NCBI RefSeq assembly: GCF_000735605.1
Contig: NZ_JPKG01000011.1
Span: 26,235-90,234 of the forward strand
DNA length: 64,000 nt
From: Allobosea sp. LC85
GTDB lineage: Bacteria > Pseudomonadota > Alphaproteobacteria > Rhizobiales > Beijerinckiaceae
Direction: 5' to 3'
Below are positions 24,768 to 33,761 of the stretch, in pieces. Positions within the stretch are counted from its first letter, which is position 1; each line of letters starts with the position of its first letter. Below the pieces are notes generated by a model. The model did no database searches. It was not told where the DNA came from and saw only the letters and a program-made list of their open reading frames with translations. Both the position numbers and the translations under genes were made by a program.

Positions 24768-25043
24768 ATGCGATATTCGGCCCAGGTGAAGCCGATCAGC
24801 TATTTGAAGGCCAACGCAGCCGACATCCTCTTGAACCTCGCCGAGAGGCGGGAGCCCATGGTGATCACGCAGAATGGCGAGGCCAAGGCGGTGATCCAGG
24901 ACGTCGCCTCTTTCGAGCAGACGCAAGAGACGCTCGCACTGTTAAAGCTGCTAGCCATCGGCAATCAGGATATCGACGCCGGCAAGACGAAGCCAGCTCG
25001 CTCTGTTGTCGAAAGGCTGCGCGCGAAAGCGGCTGATCGTTGA
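24768..25043 (+). CDS. Phd/YefM-family antitoxin
   Basis: 91 residues from the ATG at 24768. The N-terminal DNA-binding part has the family pattern PISYLKANAADILLNLAE, MVITQNGEAKAVIQD. The C-terminal half is the toxin-neutralising tail. The TGA stop overlaps the toxin ATG (TGATG), giving coupled translation. A promoter and inverted repeat lie just upstream for autorepression. The module is intact and inserted between the two halves of repressor relic R4. Confidence 0.9.
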   Translation: MRYSAQVKPISYLKANAADILLNLAERREPMVITQNGEAKAVIQDVASFEQTQETLALLKLLAIGNQDIDAGKTKPARSVVERLRAKAADR

Positions 25044-25378
25044 TGACGGAAGAGCGCTTCGAGGTCGAATTGACGCAAGGCGCGGAAGATGACCTCGAAA
25101 CCATCCACGTGTATCTGGCCGAACATCGTTCAGCCGAGGCGGCCGAATCGTTACTCGATGCATTCCTTGAGAAAATCCATACACTGGAGCGCTACCCGGA
25201 CCGGGGCAGCATTCCCAAGGAACTTGAAACGCTCGGAATTCGGGAATTCCGGCAGGTTCTGCTCGATCCGTATCGCCTGATCTATCGCGTCATCGGGAGC
25301 AAGGTCTTCATCCTCGTCATCGCCGACGGCCGCCGTGACATGCAGGCGCTGCTTGAGCGCCGCCTCCTTGCTCGCTGA
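25043..25378 (+). CDS. ParE/RelE-superfamily toxin
   Basis: 111 residues. The RelE/ParE fold is recognisable: LTQGAEDDLETIHVYLAE, the LERYPDRGSIPKEL turn, REFRQVLLDPYRLIYRVI and a final VIADGRRDMQALL strand-helix. ParE-like members poison gyrase, RelE-like members cleave mRNA; sequence alone leans to ParE because it pairs with a Phd/YefM-type antitoxin and ends DMQ-LLxRR. Start ATG overlaps the antitoxin stop. Confidence 0.9.
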   Translation: MTEERFEVELTQGAEDDLETIHVYLAEHRSAEAAESLLDAFLEKIHTLERYPDRGSIPKELETLGIREFRQVLLDPYRLIYRVIGSKVFILVIADGRRDMQALLERRLLAR

Positions 25379-25400
25379 TCTCGGGTCATGATCGGCAACT

Positions 25401-25461
25401 CTTCGAAGCGATGCGGGTAAAACAGATGCTGCGGATCATTCCGTATGATGAGCTGGTTTAG
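25401..25461 (+). pseudogene. Repressor 3' fragment, right part of split copy R4
   Basis: Encodes FEAMRVKQMLRIIPYDEL then V-stop, matching the repressor C-terminus (bases 16189-16255) with a 6-base shortening before the stop. It lies 23 bp after the toxin gene. Confidence 0.75.
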
Positions 25462-25554
25462 GCTGGGGATAGCGGGCCGCTCTCTTGGGCGGGATTACGC
25501 CTGGCTGCCGGGCTGCAGAGCCGCTCAGGGAGATTCGATCTTAGGGAGAAGCCA

Positions 25555-25797
25555 TTGGCACGCATGTGGTTTCAACCGCCCGTCTCGGTCATGACCGACA
25601 AACCCGGGCTGAGCATCTCCATCAGTTCGGTCGAGCGTGCGGCCGAACAGCTTCTGACGTGGCAGGAGAGCGGGCCGAAATGGCGATTGGCCGTTGCTGC
25701 CTGCCTGGATGCGCTCGGCGGCAAGGGCACTCCGGATCAGGCCCGCGCGGCGTTCGTCGATGCAGCCAAGGAATGCGGGATGTGGCTGGGTGGGTAG
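25555..25797 (+). CDS. DUF982 protein
   Basis: 80 residues from a TTG at 25555, which has AGGGAG at 25543-25548; the next ATG (25564) is too far from this site but possible. The sequence has the DUF982 layout: SSVERAAEQLLTWQESGPKWRLAVAACLDAL, then DQARAAFVDAAKE. DUF982 is a small alphaproteobacterial family of unknown function, often in many paralogues in Hyphomicrobiales. Monocistronic. Confidence 0.75.
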   Translation: MARMWFQPPVSVMTDKPGLSISISSVERAAEQLLTWQESGPKWRLAVAACLDALGGKGTPDQARAAFVDAAKECGMWLGG

Positions 25798-26008
25798 GCC
25801 CTGCTCCTCCCGGAGATCGGGCTGAGGCGGGCGAAGCTGGGGCCACAGCCCGACCGTTTCTAGAGCCAGCTAAACATGCGGCCTTGTCGCGGGCGATCCG
25901 GGCTCGGCTGCCGGGCTGCGCAATGTCGAAGATGGGTGGAGGCCGTGTGGATAAGACCATTTGGCGGTGTTTGCTGAGGCTGCGCGCGGGGTTGAGGCTG
26001 TTATCGCC

Positions 26009-27184
26009 TCACATCCGTCGTCCTGCGGCCGTCTCCCTGCTGAAAAGAGGTTTGCCGACCGTCTCGATTGCGCCGGCAAGGAGCCGGGCGGAATCATGCC
26101 ATGTGGGGAGCTGCGCCGCTGCCGCACATGCGTTCGCGGCGAGCCGCTGTCGTTCGGCACGATCACTGATCAGGCGGCGCAGGGCGTGGGCCAATGCGGC
26201 CACGTCATCAGGCGGCACCAGGAGGCCGGTCCCCGCCGGCACCGTGTCGGGGATTGCGCCTGCCATGGTCGACACCACCGGCAGCCCGTGCGCGATCGCT
26301 TCGGTGAGCACCATCCCATAGCTTTCGAAGCGCGACGCGAGCACGAACACGTCGGATGCCAGATACAGGTCGAGGATGCGCTCGGGCGGCACGGCGCCGA
26401 GCACGGCCACCCTGTCGGCGAGACCGTGGGCTGCGATATCGGCGTCGAGCCGGGCCGCGACGCCCGGGTTGCGCGTCCGGTCACCGGCAATCGTCAGCCG
26501 CCACGGCATGTCGGCAAGGGTGGCAACCGCCGCGATCAGCACATCGTAGCCTTTGCCTGGCGCCACCGTTCCGACCGAGAGAAGGCGCACAAGACCGTCA
26601 TTGCTGCCCAGCGCCCGCGGAACCGGATCATTGCCTGGACGCACGACGGTGATGCGCCGAGACTGGACGCCGTAATCGGCGGCCACGATCCGCGCGCTGG
26701 CCTCGCTCGTGACGACGACGCGCGCGGCGGCCGCAAGCGCGGCGCGCTCGCTCCTGCGGAAGGCCTCCGCCTGCGCGCTGGCCAGACCAGGTTCCAGCGC
26801 GAGCGGCAGGTGCACCAGGGCGATGAGCGGCGTGCGCGACCGGAGTGCGCCGGCCTCGGGCAGCGCCCCGAACGCCAGCCCATCGATCACAACCGGATAG
26901 CCGCCCGGCACCCCGGACAGCCTCTCCAGCGCGGTCGCGCGCTGCGCGCTGCTCGGGTACGGAAAGCCGTCGCCGATGTCGAGCACATCCACCTGCCAGC
27001 CTGCCCGCCGAAGCTCCTGGATGATGCGCCGGTCATAGCGATACCCTCCCGTCGGCGTGGCGAGATCACCAGGCACGGCGAACACGACCCGCGCTTCGAC
27101 GCCGGCGTCCCGAACCAGGCCCGGGCCACGGGAGACGCCCTTGCGGAAAGGCAGATCGCCGTAAGCTCCGACAGGCGTCGCCAT
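26009..27184 (-). CDS. GT4-family glycosyltransferase
   Basis: 391 residues from the ATG at 27184, preceded by a GAGGAGG-type site. Two Rossmann halves: the N-terminal acceptor half with PTGGYRYDRRIIQELRRAG, and the C-terminal GT4 donor half with VGTVAPGKGYDVLI and the E-x7-E motif ESYGMVLTEAI (about residue 300). It transfers an activated sugar in cell-envelope or secondary polysaccharide synthesis; donor and acceptor are unknown. It follows the methyltransferase gene by 34 bp on the same strand, so the two probably act on the same product. Confidence 0.9.
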   Translation of the reverse strand: MATPVGAYGDLPFRKGVSRGPGLVRDAGVEARVVFAVPGDLATPTGGYRYDRRIIQELRRAGWQVDVLDIGDGFPYPSSAQRATALERLSGVPGGYPVVIDGLAFGALPEAGALRSRTPLIALVHLPLALEPGLASAQAEAFRRSERAALAAAARVVVTSEASARIVAADYGVQSRRITVVRPGNDPVPRALGSNDGLVRLLSVGTVAPGKGYDVLIAAVATLADMPWRLTIAGDRTRNPGVAARLDADIAAHGLADRVAVLGAVPPERILDLYLASDVFVLASRFESYGMVLTEAIAHGLPVVSTMAGAIPDTVPAGTGLLVPPDDVAALAHALRRLISDRAERQRLAANACAAAAQLPTWHDSARLLAGAIETVGKPLFSRETAAGRRM

Positions 27185-27218
27185 CACGCCCCTCCTCTTC
27201 TTGCCAGGCGGGTTTCGG

Positions 27219-28124
27219 TTAAGCGGGTTTCGGTTGCGTGGGTTTCGCCTGCTTCCAGGCGCAGAGTGCGAGGCCGCCGCGAAGAGCATCTGACCGAGCC
27301 AGCCGGCCGACCGCATCAAGGACAGCGAGCAGGTTTGCGACGAGCGCGGGCACGTCGCCCCTAGGAATGAACGTCCAGGGCGCAGACTGGATGTGGCGAA
27401 ACCCAGCCTGATCGAGCAGAGCGGAAAATTCGGCGCGATTCAGCATCCGGTCGCTGGAAAGATGCCTGGTGGACCATCCCAGCAGCGGCGCGATGGTCCG
27501 ATACCAGACGTAATCGGCATCCGGTGCCAGGCAGAAAAAGCGGCCGCCGGGCTTCAGCACCCTGTGGATGCTCGCCAGCACGGCTCGCTTGTCCAGCATG
27601 TGTTCGAAAGCGCCGATGCAGATCGCCAGATCGATGGATTGGTCCGCGATGTCTGTCAGTTCCTCGGCATTGCCCGTCTCGAAATTCAGATTGGCCCTCC
27701 CTGGCGCGCTCCGGAGACGAGCGCGCGCCAATTCGATCATGCCCGGCGAGACGTCGATGCCGATGCCGCGCTCAATTTCAGGTGCAAGGGCGAGGAGGTG
27801 ATGGCCCGTGCCGCACCCGAGGTCGAGGACGACATCGCTCGGCCGGGGCCGGGCCAGGCTCCGCACAAGCGCGAGCCGGTAGGCGAGCAGCCGCTGCGGG
27901 TGACCGTGCTGCTCGGCAGATCCCGTCGCGGCGCATCGATCAAAGAACGCCTGGAGGTCCGTGCTGTCGGCGACGGGAGTGGTCGCGACGCCGCGAAAGC
28001 TTGACCACGGCGCGCGTCGTTGCGTGCCCGGCGCCCGCCCCCGCGAAAAGGTCTCGAGATCGGCCGCCGCTCGACGACGCACGGAGCGGGGCATGACATC
28101 AGCGGGCGGCTTCGCAAACCTCAC
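27219..28124 (-). CDS. Class I SAM-dependent methyltransferase
   Basis: 301 residues. SAM-binding motif I is VVLDLGCGTGHH (about residue 98), the acidic strand-2 end is GIGIDVSPGM, and motifs later read AEELTDIADQSIDLAICIGAFEHM and LKPGGRFFCLAPD, as in Methyltransf_11 proteins. The first 45 residues are basic and unstructured; a later start is possible. Immediately upstream of the glycosyltransferase gene, with which it likely forms an operon. Confidence 0.88.
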   Translation of the reverse strand: MRFAKPPADVMPRSVRRRAAADLETFSRGRAPGTQRRAPWSSFRGVATTPVADSTDLQAFFDRCAATGSAEQHGHPQRLLAYRLALVRSLARPRPSDVVLDLGCGTGHHLLALAPEIERGIGIDVSPGMIELARARLRSAPGRANLNFETGNAEELTDIADQSIDLAICIGAFEHMLDKRAVLASIHRVLKPGGRFFCLAPDADYVWYRTIAPLLGWSTRHLSSDRMLNRAEFSALLDQAGFRHIQSAPWTFIPRGDVPALVANLLAVLDAVGRLARSDALRGGLALCAWKQAKPTQPKPA

Positions 28125-28690
28125 GGGATTCCCCCGTCTGTATCATCCGTAAAAACGGCTCTGACGCCAAACCAACCAACCCGATTTTTCCCGATAGGTT
28201 CCTCGAAAGCGGCTGCTGCAGTCCACACCAGGGAGCGCTTGCACTCATTCGCTCCAGAGGAACCCGCGCTCCAGCGAAACCCGCGCTCCAGCGGAACCCG
28301 GCGCCCATTCGATCGGGTCGCGTCATCCCGGCTGGATGCGCGGACATGCAAGGCCAGCGCCGCATCGTCCGGCAAGGCTGCAAGATCATCGAGCCGATGC
28401 TCTGTGCGTTCGGATCGTCTTTTTCCGAAAACCGCAATCCACTTTTCGGGCCGATGCTCTGTGCGTCGCATCGTCTTTTTCCGAAAACCGCAATCCACTT
28501 TTCGGGCCGATGCTTTGGCGCCAGGTTTAAGGGGGGGCACAGAAGCGTGTAGGATCGCTCGATCCGCGAAGAATCCAGCTTTCGCTCTGACGCGGTGGGA
28601 TGCCCGCGAGGGGGCGGCAGTCGTCATCGGCCTCGGCTACGGTCTCCGCCTCGGCGGCAGGTGAGGACAGTTCCCGGCGGAGCGTCGACC
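28125..28690. other. Gene-poor stretch with tandem REP-like elements
   Basis: No convincing gene. It contains two and a bit tandem copies of a 56-57 bp REP-like unit (28393-28514) and the start region of the EamA gene. The remainder shows only short direct repeats such as CCCGCGCTCCAGC near 28265-28290. Confidence 0.6.
28393..28514. repeat. Tandem REP-like units (about 57 bp)
   Basis: Units at 28393-28449 and 28450-28505 plus a partial third. Each holds CCGAAAACCGCAATCCACTT followed by TTCGGGCCGATGC, the core that recurs at 41789, 51727, 52938, 52999 and, degenerate, 61928. CCGAAAA and TTTTCGG form the stem. Confidence 0.85.
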
Positions 28691-29602
28691 ATGAACTGGT
28701 TTTTCATCGCCCTGTGGGCTCCGTTCCTCCTCGCCTGCGCCAATCACAACGACAAGTTCCTGCTGTCGAGATATCTCAAGGAGAAAACGATCGGATCGAT
28801 CGTCATATTCTCTTCGCTGTTCAGCGGGGTGGCGATCCCGATCCTGTTGTTCATTCAGCCCGACGTGTACGAGGTCAGCCTTGTCCAGGGATCAGCGCTT
28901 GTCGTCACCGGCATGCTGAGCGTCTTCTCCGCTGTTTGCTATCTCCACGCACTCGACATCGACGAGGCCTCTTTCGTCACACCGTTTTATCAGACGGTTC
29001 CGATCTTTGCTTACTGCCTCGGTTATTTCATCCTGGGTGAAACGATCACGCTTGCGCAAGGATGTGGTTCGCTCGTCATCATTGTCGGTGCGATTGCCTT
29101 GTCGTTGGAGTTTGGCCGGCGGGGAATACGGTTCAAGAAACATGTTGTCGCCTTGATGCTGGCGGCGTCATTCCTGAGCGCGATCAATGGCGTCATCTTC
29201 AAGCTGATCGCTGTCGACAGGGGTTTTTGGGTTGCGCTTTTCTGGGGTTTCGCCGGCCAGGTGATCGCCGGCTTGGCCCTTCTCATCTGCGTACCGCGTT
29301 ACCGCAGAGATTTCATCGGCCTCTTCAAACAACAGAAGGTCGCCGCGCTTGGCCTTATCGCGGTGAGCCGGACGTTGTTCAGCGTCAGCGAAGCCGTCAC
29401 GCTTTACGCGACGCTCCAGGCGCCGGTCGCGCTGGTTCTTGTCGTGAATTCGTTCCAGCCGCTTTTCGTCCTTGTCCTCGGGATCCTGCTGACAACGTTT
29501 CTTCCAGGGGTGAGCAAGGAATCGCTGGGCCGCATGAAGATGCTGCAAAAGGGCGTGGGCATGGGGCTGATGCTTGTCGGGGGTTACTTGATCAGCAGGT
29601 AA
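28691..29602 (+). CDS. EamA/DMT-family transporter
   Basis: 303 residues with about ten hydrophobic helices in two EamA halves (roughly 1-140 and 150-300), the drug/metabolite transporter architecture. The pattern SVFSAVCYLHALDIDEASFVTPFYQTVPIFAY ends the first half. The ATG at 28691 starts directly at the first membrane helix (NWFFIALWAPFLLACA). The cargo is unknown. Monocistronic; the following gene is convergent. Confidence 0.85.
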   Translation: MNWFFIALWAPFLLACANHNDKFLLSRYLKEKTIGSIVIFSSLFSGVAIPILLFIQPDVYEVSLVQGSALVVTGMLSVFSAVCYLHALDIDEASFVTPFYQTVPIFAYCLGYFILGETITLAQGCGSLVIIVGAIALSLEFGRRGIRFKKHVVALMLAASFLSAINGVIFKLIAVDRGFWVALFWGFAGQVIAGLALLICVPRYRRDFIGLFKQQKVAALGLIAVSRTLFSVSEAVTLYATLQAPVALVLVVNSFQPLFVLVLGILLTTFLPGVSKESLGRMKMLQKGVGMGLMLVGGYLISR

Positions 29603-29709
29603 GCTCAGCAGGCAAGATCAGACGCCCCCCCTCCGGCATCTTGCCAATTGAAGCAGCCCATGGCGGGCGGTCTTCGTCGCCCCTGCTGTCGTCAAGCATG
29701 GGGGCACAC

Positions 29710-30222
29710 TCAACCGATGATCATCGCGTTGTGCAATTGCGAGAAACCACCGAGCGTCGCACCGTACACGGTTTGGCCCAGCACCGTCACAACAGGCGTT
29801 TGATAGCCGTAATTCATGGCCAGGAAGCCCGGCGGCTCCAGCCGCCTTGTCGTCGTCACGCCATGATACTCCGAGGCCATGCGGGGATGCACGTAAGGCA
29901 GGAGCGGCAACGCCGCCGTCAGCAGGAACAGGCTGTGCAGGAATCCGGCGAATGCGCCAAACCACCATGTGTAGAGGCCGACGCTGGCAAACAGGACATA
30001 ATACAGAAATGCGAAAAGCCAGCCGCCGATGACATAGAGCGTGAAGCCAAGAATAAAGGCCCACTTCCTGCTCCCGAGGAAGAAAGTCCCCACCAGGAAT
30101 GGCAGGCTCATCCGGGACAGACCGAACCCGCGGCTTCCTTCCAGAATGGAGGTCATGGCGACCGTCGCGATCAGGCCCCAAAGGAGGAGAGAGTGGAGCG
30201 GGGCTGAATGATCACCGAACAT
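29710..30222 (-). CDS. Conserved small membrane protein next to GH15 gene
   Basis: 170 residues with about four transmembrane helices (residues about 8-25, 40-58, 62-82, 86-112) and a polar C-terminal tail containing Gly/Thr/Tyr-rich segments. No family name recognised. It follows the GH15 gene by 9 bp on the same strand, so the pair is an operon. A link to sugar metabolism at the membrane is inference from position only. Confidence 0.75.
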   Translation of the reverse strand: MFGDHSAPLHSLLLWGLIATVAMTSILEGSRGFGLSRMSLPFLVGTFFLGSRKWAFILGFTLYVIGGWLFAFLYYVLFASVGLYTWWFGAFAGFLHSLFLLTAALPLLPYVHPRMASEYHGVTTTRRLEPPGFLAMNYGYQTPVVTVLGQTVYGATLGGFSQLHNAMIIG

Positions 30223-30231
30223 CGGAGGCTC

Positions 30232-32034
30232 TCAGCTTTTCGCCGCTTTTTCGATGGCGATCGCAGCGTTGATCAGCCCGACATGGGTAAAGGCTTGCGG
30301 AAAGTTCCCGAGGGCCGCTCCGGTTTCCGGGTCGATCTCCTCGCCAAATAATCCAAGCTCGTTGCCGAAGGAGAGGACATGTTCGAAGAGGCGCCTTGCC
30401 GCCTCGACGTCGCCGCGGCAGGCCAGGTGGTGAGCCGCCCAGAAACTGCAGATACCGAAAGCGCCTTCGTCGCTGCCAGGCGCAGCAGATTCGCGTTCAT
30501 AGCGGTAGAGCAGGCCATTTCGCCCGAGGCGGTCTGAAATGCGCTGATATGTCGAGAGAACCCGGGGATCGTCAGCAGGTCTGTAGCCGATGCACGGCAT
30601 CAGCAACAGGCTGGCGTCCACGGTCGTGCCATCGAGCTCGCCGGTATAGCTGGCGATCTTCGGGTTGAAGCCCTGGCGCTCGATCACGTCGGCAATCAGG
30701 CCTCTTTCCCGCCCAAACCGATCCGCAAGGCCCCCCAGGCTGAGAACGGCTTTTTCATTGAGCCGCAGCAGGCGGTCGAGCGCGAGCCAGCACATCAGCT
30801 TCGAGAAGGTGTAATGCCTGCGCTTGTCGCGCTTCTCCCAGATGCCATGATCGGCATCGCGCCATGTCTTGCAGACGACTTTGCCGAACCCGGCGAGCAT
30901 GCGGCATTCCACTGGCTCCAGTGTCCCGCCGCCGCCCACATAGGCGTCTGCTGCGAAAATGACCTCGCCATAGACGTCGAGCTGAACTTGCGAGTACGCG
31001 CCATTGCCGATGCGAACCGGCCTTGACCCGCGGTAGCCCGCGAAATGGTCGAGTTCGTCTTCCGGCAAGCGGGTGCGGCCATAAACATCGTAAACGACCT
31101 GCAGTTCGGGCCAGCTCAGTCGGGTTGCATGCAGCAGCCAGTCGAGAAACGAACGCGCTTCGGTCTGAAGCTCCAGCCCGACAAAGGCCTGCATCGTCAG
31201 CCCGGCGTCACGCAGCCAGCAATAGCGATAGTCCCAATTGCGCGCGCCGCCGATCGCCTCGGGCAGCGACGCAGTGGGAGCCGCAATGATTGCCCCCGAT
31301 AGCGAAAAACTGAGAAGCTTGAGCGTGAGGGCGCTTCGCAGGACCGCTTCCTTGTACGGACCGTCGTAGCTGCAACGGCCGGCCCAGCCTTGCCACCAAC
31401 TCACTGTCCGTGCGAGCCGCCCGTCGGCATCCTCTCCGAGCAGGGGCAGTACGTCCAGATCGCCCTTGACGTAACACAGGCTCAAACAGAGGCGCTCGCC
31501 GGCGCGAACGCGAACCGAGCCCTGGAGCGCATCCCCGGCTCGCTCGAGGCTGACATCAGCGTGAACCGTCAGGAGCTCGTTCGACCAGCTGTAGCTCCAG
31601 CCCAGCCTGCCACGGTTTCTGATCCACGGCCTCGTTCGTCCGTAGTTCGGCCGCGGTTCGATGCGGATTTCCAGATCGGTCTCGCCCGATACCCCCTCGA
31701 CGATGCGCAGCATCTCACGCATCGGTTGGCACGTGTTCAGGCCATCGAGAACAGGAACAAGATCGATGAGGCGAATCGTGCCGTCCGCCGTTTCGAAAAT
31801 CGTTTCGAGGACCGGCGTCCTTTCAAGATAGCGACGCGAGATCGCGGCCTCCTCGCGCGGTCCGACCAGGAAGCTGCCGCCCGTCCGATAATCGAGAATT
31901 CCGCCAAAGACGGATGGGTCGGAGAACCCCGGCAGGCATAGCCAGTCGATGGATCCCTCGCGCGAGATCAAGGCGGCTGTCCGGCAGTCACCAATGATTC
32001 CATAGTCCTCGATAGGAGGCTGCCAGGGCTGCAC
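30232..32034 (-). CDS. Glycoside hydrolase family 15 (glucoamylase/trehalase-like)
   Basis: 600 residues, the usual length of bacterial GH15 enzymes. An N-terminal beta-sandwich (begins YGIIGDCRTAALISREGSIDWLCLP) is followed by the (alpha/alpha)6 barrel. Catalytic regions are the general acid in DHGIWEKRDKRRHYTFSK (about residue 400) and the general base in EEIDPETGALGN-like sequence near 570, with NFPQAFTHVGLI after it. No signal peptide, so cytoplasmic. Close relatives act on trehalose or maltosyl chains; substrate not decidable here. Forms an operon with the downstream membrane protein. Confidence 0.92.
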   Translation of the reverse strand: MQPWQPPIEDYGIIGDCRTAALISREGSIDWLCLPGFSDPSVFGGILDYRTGGSFLVGPREEAAISRRYLERTPVLETIFETADGTIRLIDLVPVLDGLNTCQPMREMLRIVEGVSGETDLEIRIEPRPNYGRTRPWIRNRGRLGWSYSWSNELLTVHADVSLERAGDALQGSVRVRAGERLCLSLCYVKGDLDVLPLLGEDADGRLARTVSWWQGWAGRCSYDGPYKEAVLRSALTLKLLSFSLSGAIIAAPTASLPEAIGGARNWDYRYCWLRDAGLTMQAFVGLELQTEARSFLDWLLHATRLSWPELQVVYDVYGRTRLPEDELDHFAGYRGSRPVRIGNGAYSQVQLDVYGEVIFAADAYVGGGGTLEPVECRMLAGFGKVVCKTWRDADHGIWEKRDKRRHYTFSKLMCWLALDRLLRLNEKAVLSLGGLADRFGRERGLIADVIERQGFNPKIASYTGELDGTTVDASLLLMPCIGYRPADDPRVLSTYQRISDRLGRNGLLYRYERESAAPGSDEGAFGICSFWAAHHLACRGDVEAARRLFEHVLSFGNELGLFGEEIDPETGAALGNFPQAFTHVGLINAAIAIEKAAKS

Positions 32035-32659
32035 CGAACGTCCCTGCTTGTTTGTCGACCTGAGCTATGATCGCACTGCGCCGTTCATTACTTCTGTGGT
32101 TCGTGCACATCTCTGGTTCATGCACATCTCTGGTTCATGCACATCCGTGCTTCGTGCGCTTCTGTGCTTCGTGACAGCTACTCGCGCCCATCCCACTCCG
32201 TGCACGGCATCATGGCGACTGCGACGACGGAGACCGGGTCCAAAGGGCGCCCACGGATCGCCGTCATCGCACCAGCCGAGCGATTATTCGCCAGTCAAAC
32301 CAATCCAATGGCGCCGATTAAGTTCCTCGCAAGGTTGAGCCCGCCGACACGGTCGACTTCAAGGACTGTCGCGACATCCGCTTTCAGGTGGCCACCGTGA
32401 CCTCCCACCATCACCTTGGGGAAAGTCGCTCGGCAGGGCTGCGTGCTGTCGATACGCCACGATCGGACGTTTATCTTGACGTTTCATCGCTAGTCGATGG
32501 CAACTCACAGTTGCGGTATTAAACTGATCGTATTCGCCGGACCGTCATGCTTCACGTTTGGTCTCGACAACCTTGTGTTTTCGGGCAATTCTTTCGCCAG
32601 GGGTCTTCGGACACGAGCACCTGGAGACCCGAAAGACGCAAACTTCAGGGGATGCGACT
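32035..32659. other. Intergenic stretch with short repeats and cold-shock leader
   Basis: No gene supported. At 32098-32150 the 17-bp unit TCTCTGGTTCATGCACA is tandemly repeated about 2.5 times. At 32361-32392 a 32-bp motif (AGGACTGTCGCGACATCCGC... GGTGGCC) recurs at 41511-41542. The 32470-32659 part is likely the promoter and long 5' leader of the cold-shock gene. Confidence 0.5.
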
Positions 32660-32863
32660 ATGGCGACCGGAAACGTGAAATGGTTCAATAGTGAGAAGGG
32701 TTTCGGGTTCATTCAGCCTTCGGATGGCGGCAAGGATGTGTTTGTCCACATCACGGCCGTGAAAGAGGCTGGCATGATGACTCTGACTGAAGGGCAGAAG
32801 GTCGCGTTCGATTTGAAAACCGAGCGCGGTAAAACAGCCGCAGGCTCGCTCCAACTTCTCTGA
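32660..32863 (+). CDS. CspA-family cold-shock protein
   Basis: 67 residues from the ATG at 32660. Both RNA-binding motifs are intact: KGFGFIQP (RNP1) and VFVHI (RNP2), with the start MATGNVKWFNSEK typical of the family. A nucleic-acid chaperone that melts mRNA structure, commonly induced by cold or stationary phase. The long AT-rich upstream leader is consistent with thermo-responsive mRNA control known for cspA genes. Longer upstream starts are rejected because only this one gives the canonical N-terminus. Confidence 0.95.
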   Translation: MATGNVKWFNSEKGFGFIQPSDGGKDVFVHITAVKEAGMMTLTEGQKVAFDLKTERGKTAAGSLQLL

Positions 32864-32891
32864 TGACCCGAGGCCAGAACGGTCATTGCCC

Positions 32892-33761
32892 TCATCTCGA
32901 GCGGGTCCGGGGATCGGATGCGTCGCGCAGGGCGTCGCCGAGAAGGTTCAGCGCCAACACCGTCGCCAGGATCGCGAGGCTCGGGAAGACGGCGAGCCAC
33001 CAGGCATCGAGAATGTTCTCGAAGCCCTCGCGGATCATGCTGCCCCAGGTCGCGGCCGGCGGCGGCACGCCGAGGCCGATGAAGCTGAGCGAGGCTTCGG
33101 TGCGGATCGCGGAGGCGAGCCAGAGCGAGCTCATCACCACCACATCCGACATCATGTTGGGCAGGATATGGTGCGTCATGATCCGAAACGGCCCGCAGCC
33201 ATAGGAGCGGCTCGCCTCGACAAAATCGCGCTGGCGCAGCGTCATGGTCGGAGCGCGCGCCACGCGGGCAAACGGCGCGACTTCCGTGACGGCGATCGCG
33301 ATGATCAGGTTCTCCAGGCTCGCGCCGAGCATGGCGGCGATCATCAGTCCGAGCAGCAGCGTCGGGAAGGCCAGCAACACGTCGAGGACGCCCATGACGA
33401 TCTGGTCGAACAATCCGCCGATATAGCCGGCCAGCACGCCGATCGTCGTGCCGACCAGCATGGCGATCAAGATGGCGACGAAACCGACGAAGAGCGAAAT
33501 GCGCGCGCCGTAGATCAGCCGCGAGAGCACATCGCGGCCATAGCTGTCGGTGCCGAGCCAGAACTCGGATGAGGGCGGCTCGAGCCGCATGACGATGTTC
33601 TGCTCGAACGGATCATGGGGAGCAAGCCAGGGCGCGAAGATCGCGACCAGAATGATGAGCGTGAGCAGGACGAGCCCGACCCAGGCCAGCTTGTTCTGCG
33701 AGAAGGCGAGCCAGAGGCCGCCCGGCCGCATTTCGACGGTCGTGGTGGCGACAGTGCTCAT
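32892..33761 (-). CDS. ABC transporter permease, DppC/OppC type
   Basis: 289 residues, six transmembrane helices. The OppC N-terminal segment (AFSQNKLAWVGLVLLTLIIL, APHDPFEQN) and the EAA loop (VEASRSYGCGPFRIMTHHILPN, about 195-216) identify an inner-membrane permease of the peptide/opine/nickel family. It overlaps the upstream DppB-like gene by 4 bp. No DppD/DppF ATPase genes follow; the next gene downstream is the convergent cold-shock gene, so the ATPases must be encoded elsewhere or the system is incomplete. Confidence 0.92.
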   Translation of the reverse strand: MSTVATTTVEMRPGGLWLAFSQNKLAWVGLVLLTLIILVAIFAPWLAPHDPFEQNIVMRLEPPSSEFWLGTDSYGRDVLSRLIYGARISLFVGFVAILIAMLVGTTIGVLAGYIGGLFDQIVMGVLDVLLAFPTLLLGLMIAAMLGASLENLIIAIAVTEVAPFARVARAPTMTLRQRDFVEASRSYGCGPFRIMTHHILPNMMSDVVVMSSLWLASAIRTEASLSFIGLGVPPPAATWGSMIREGFENILDAWWLAVFPSLAILATVLALNLLGDALRDASDPRTRSR

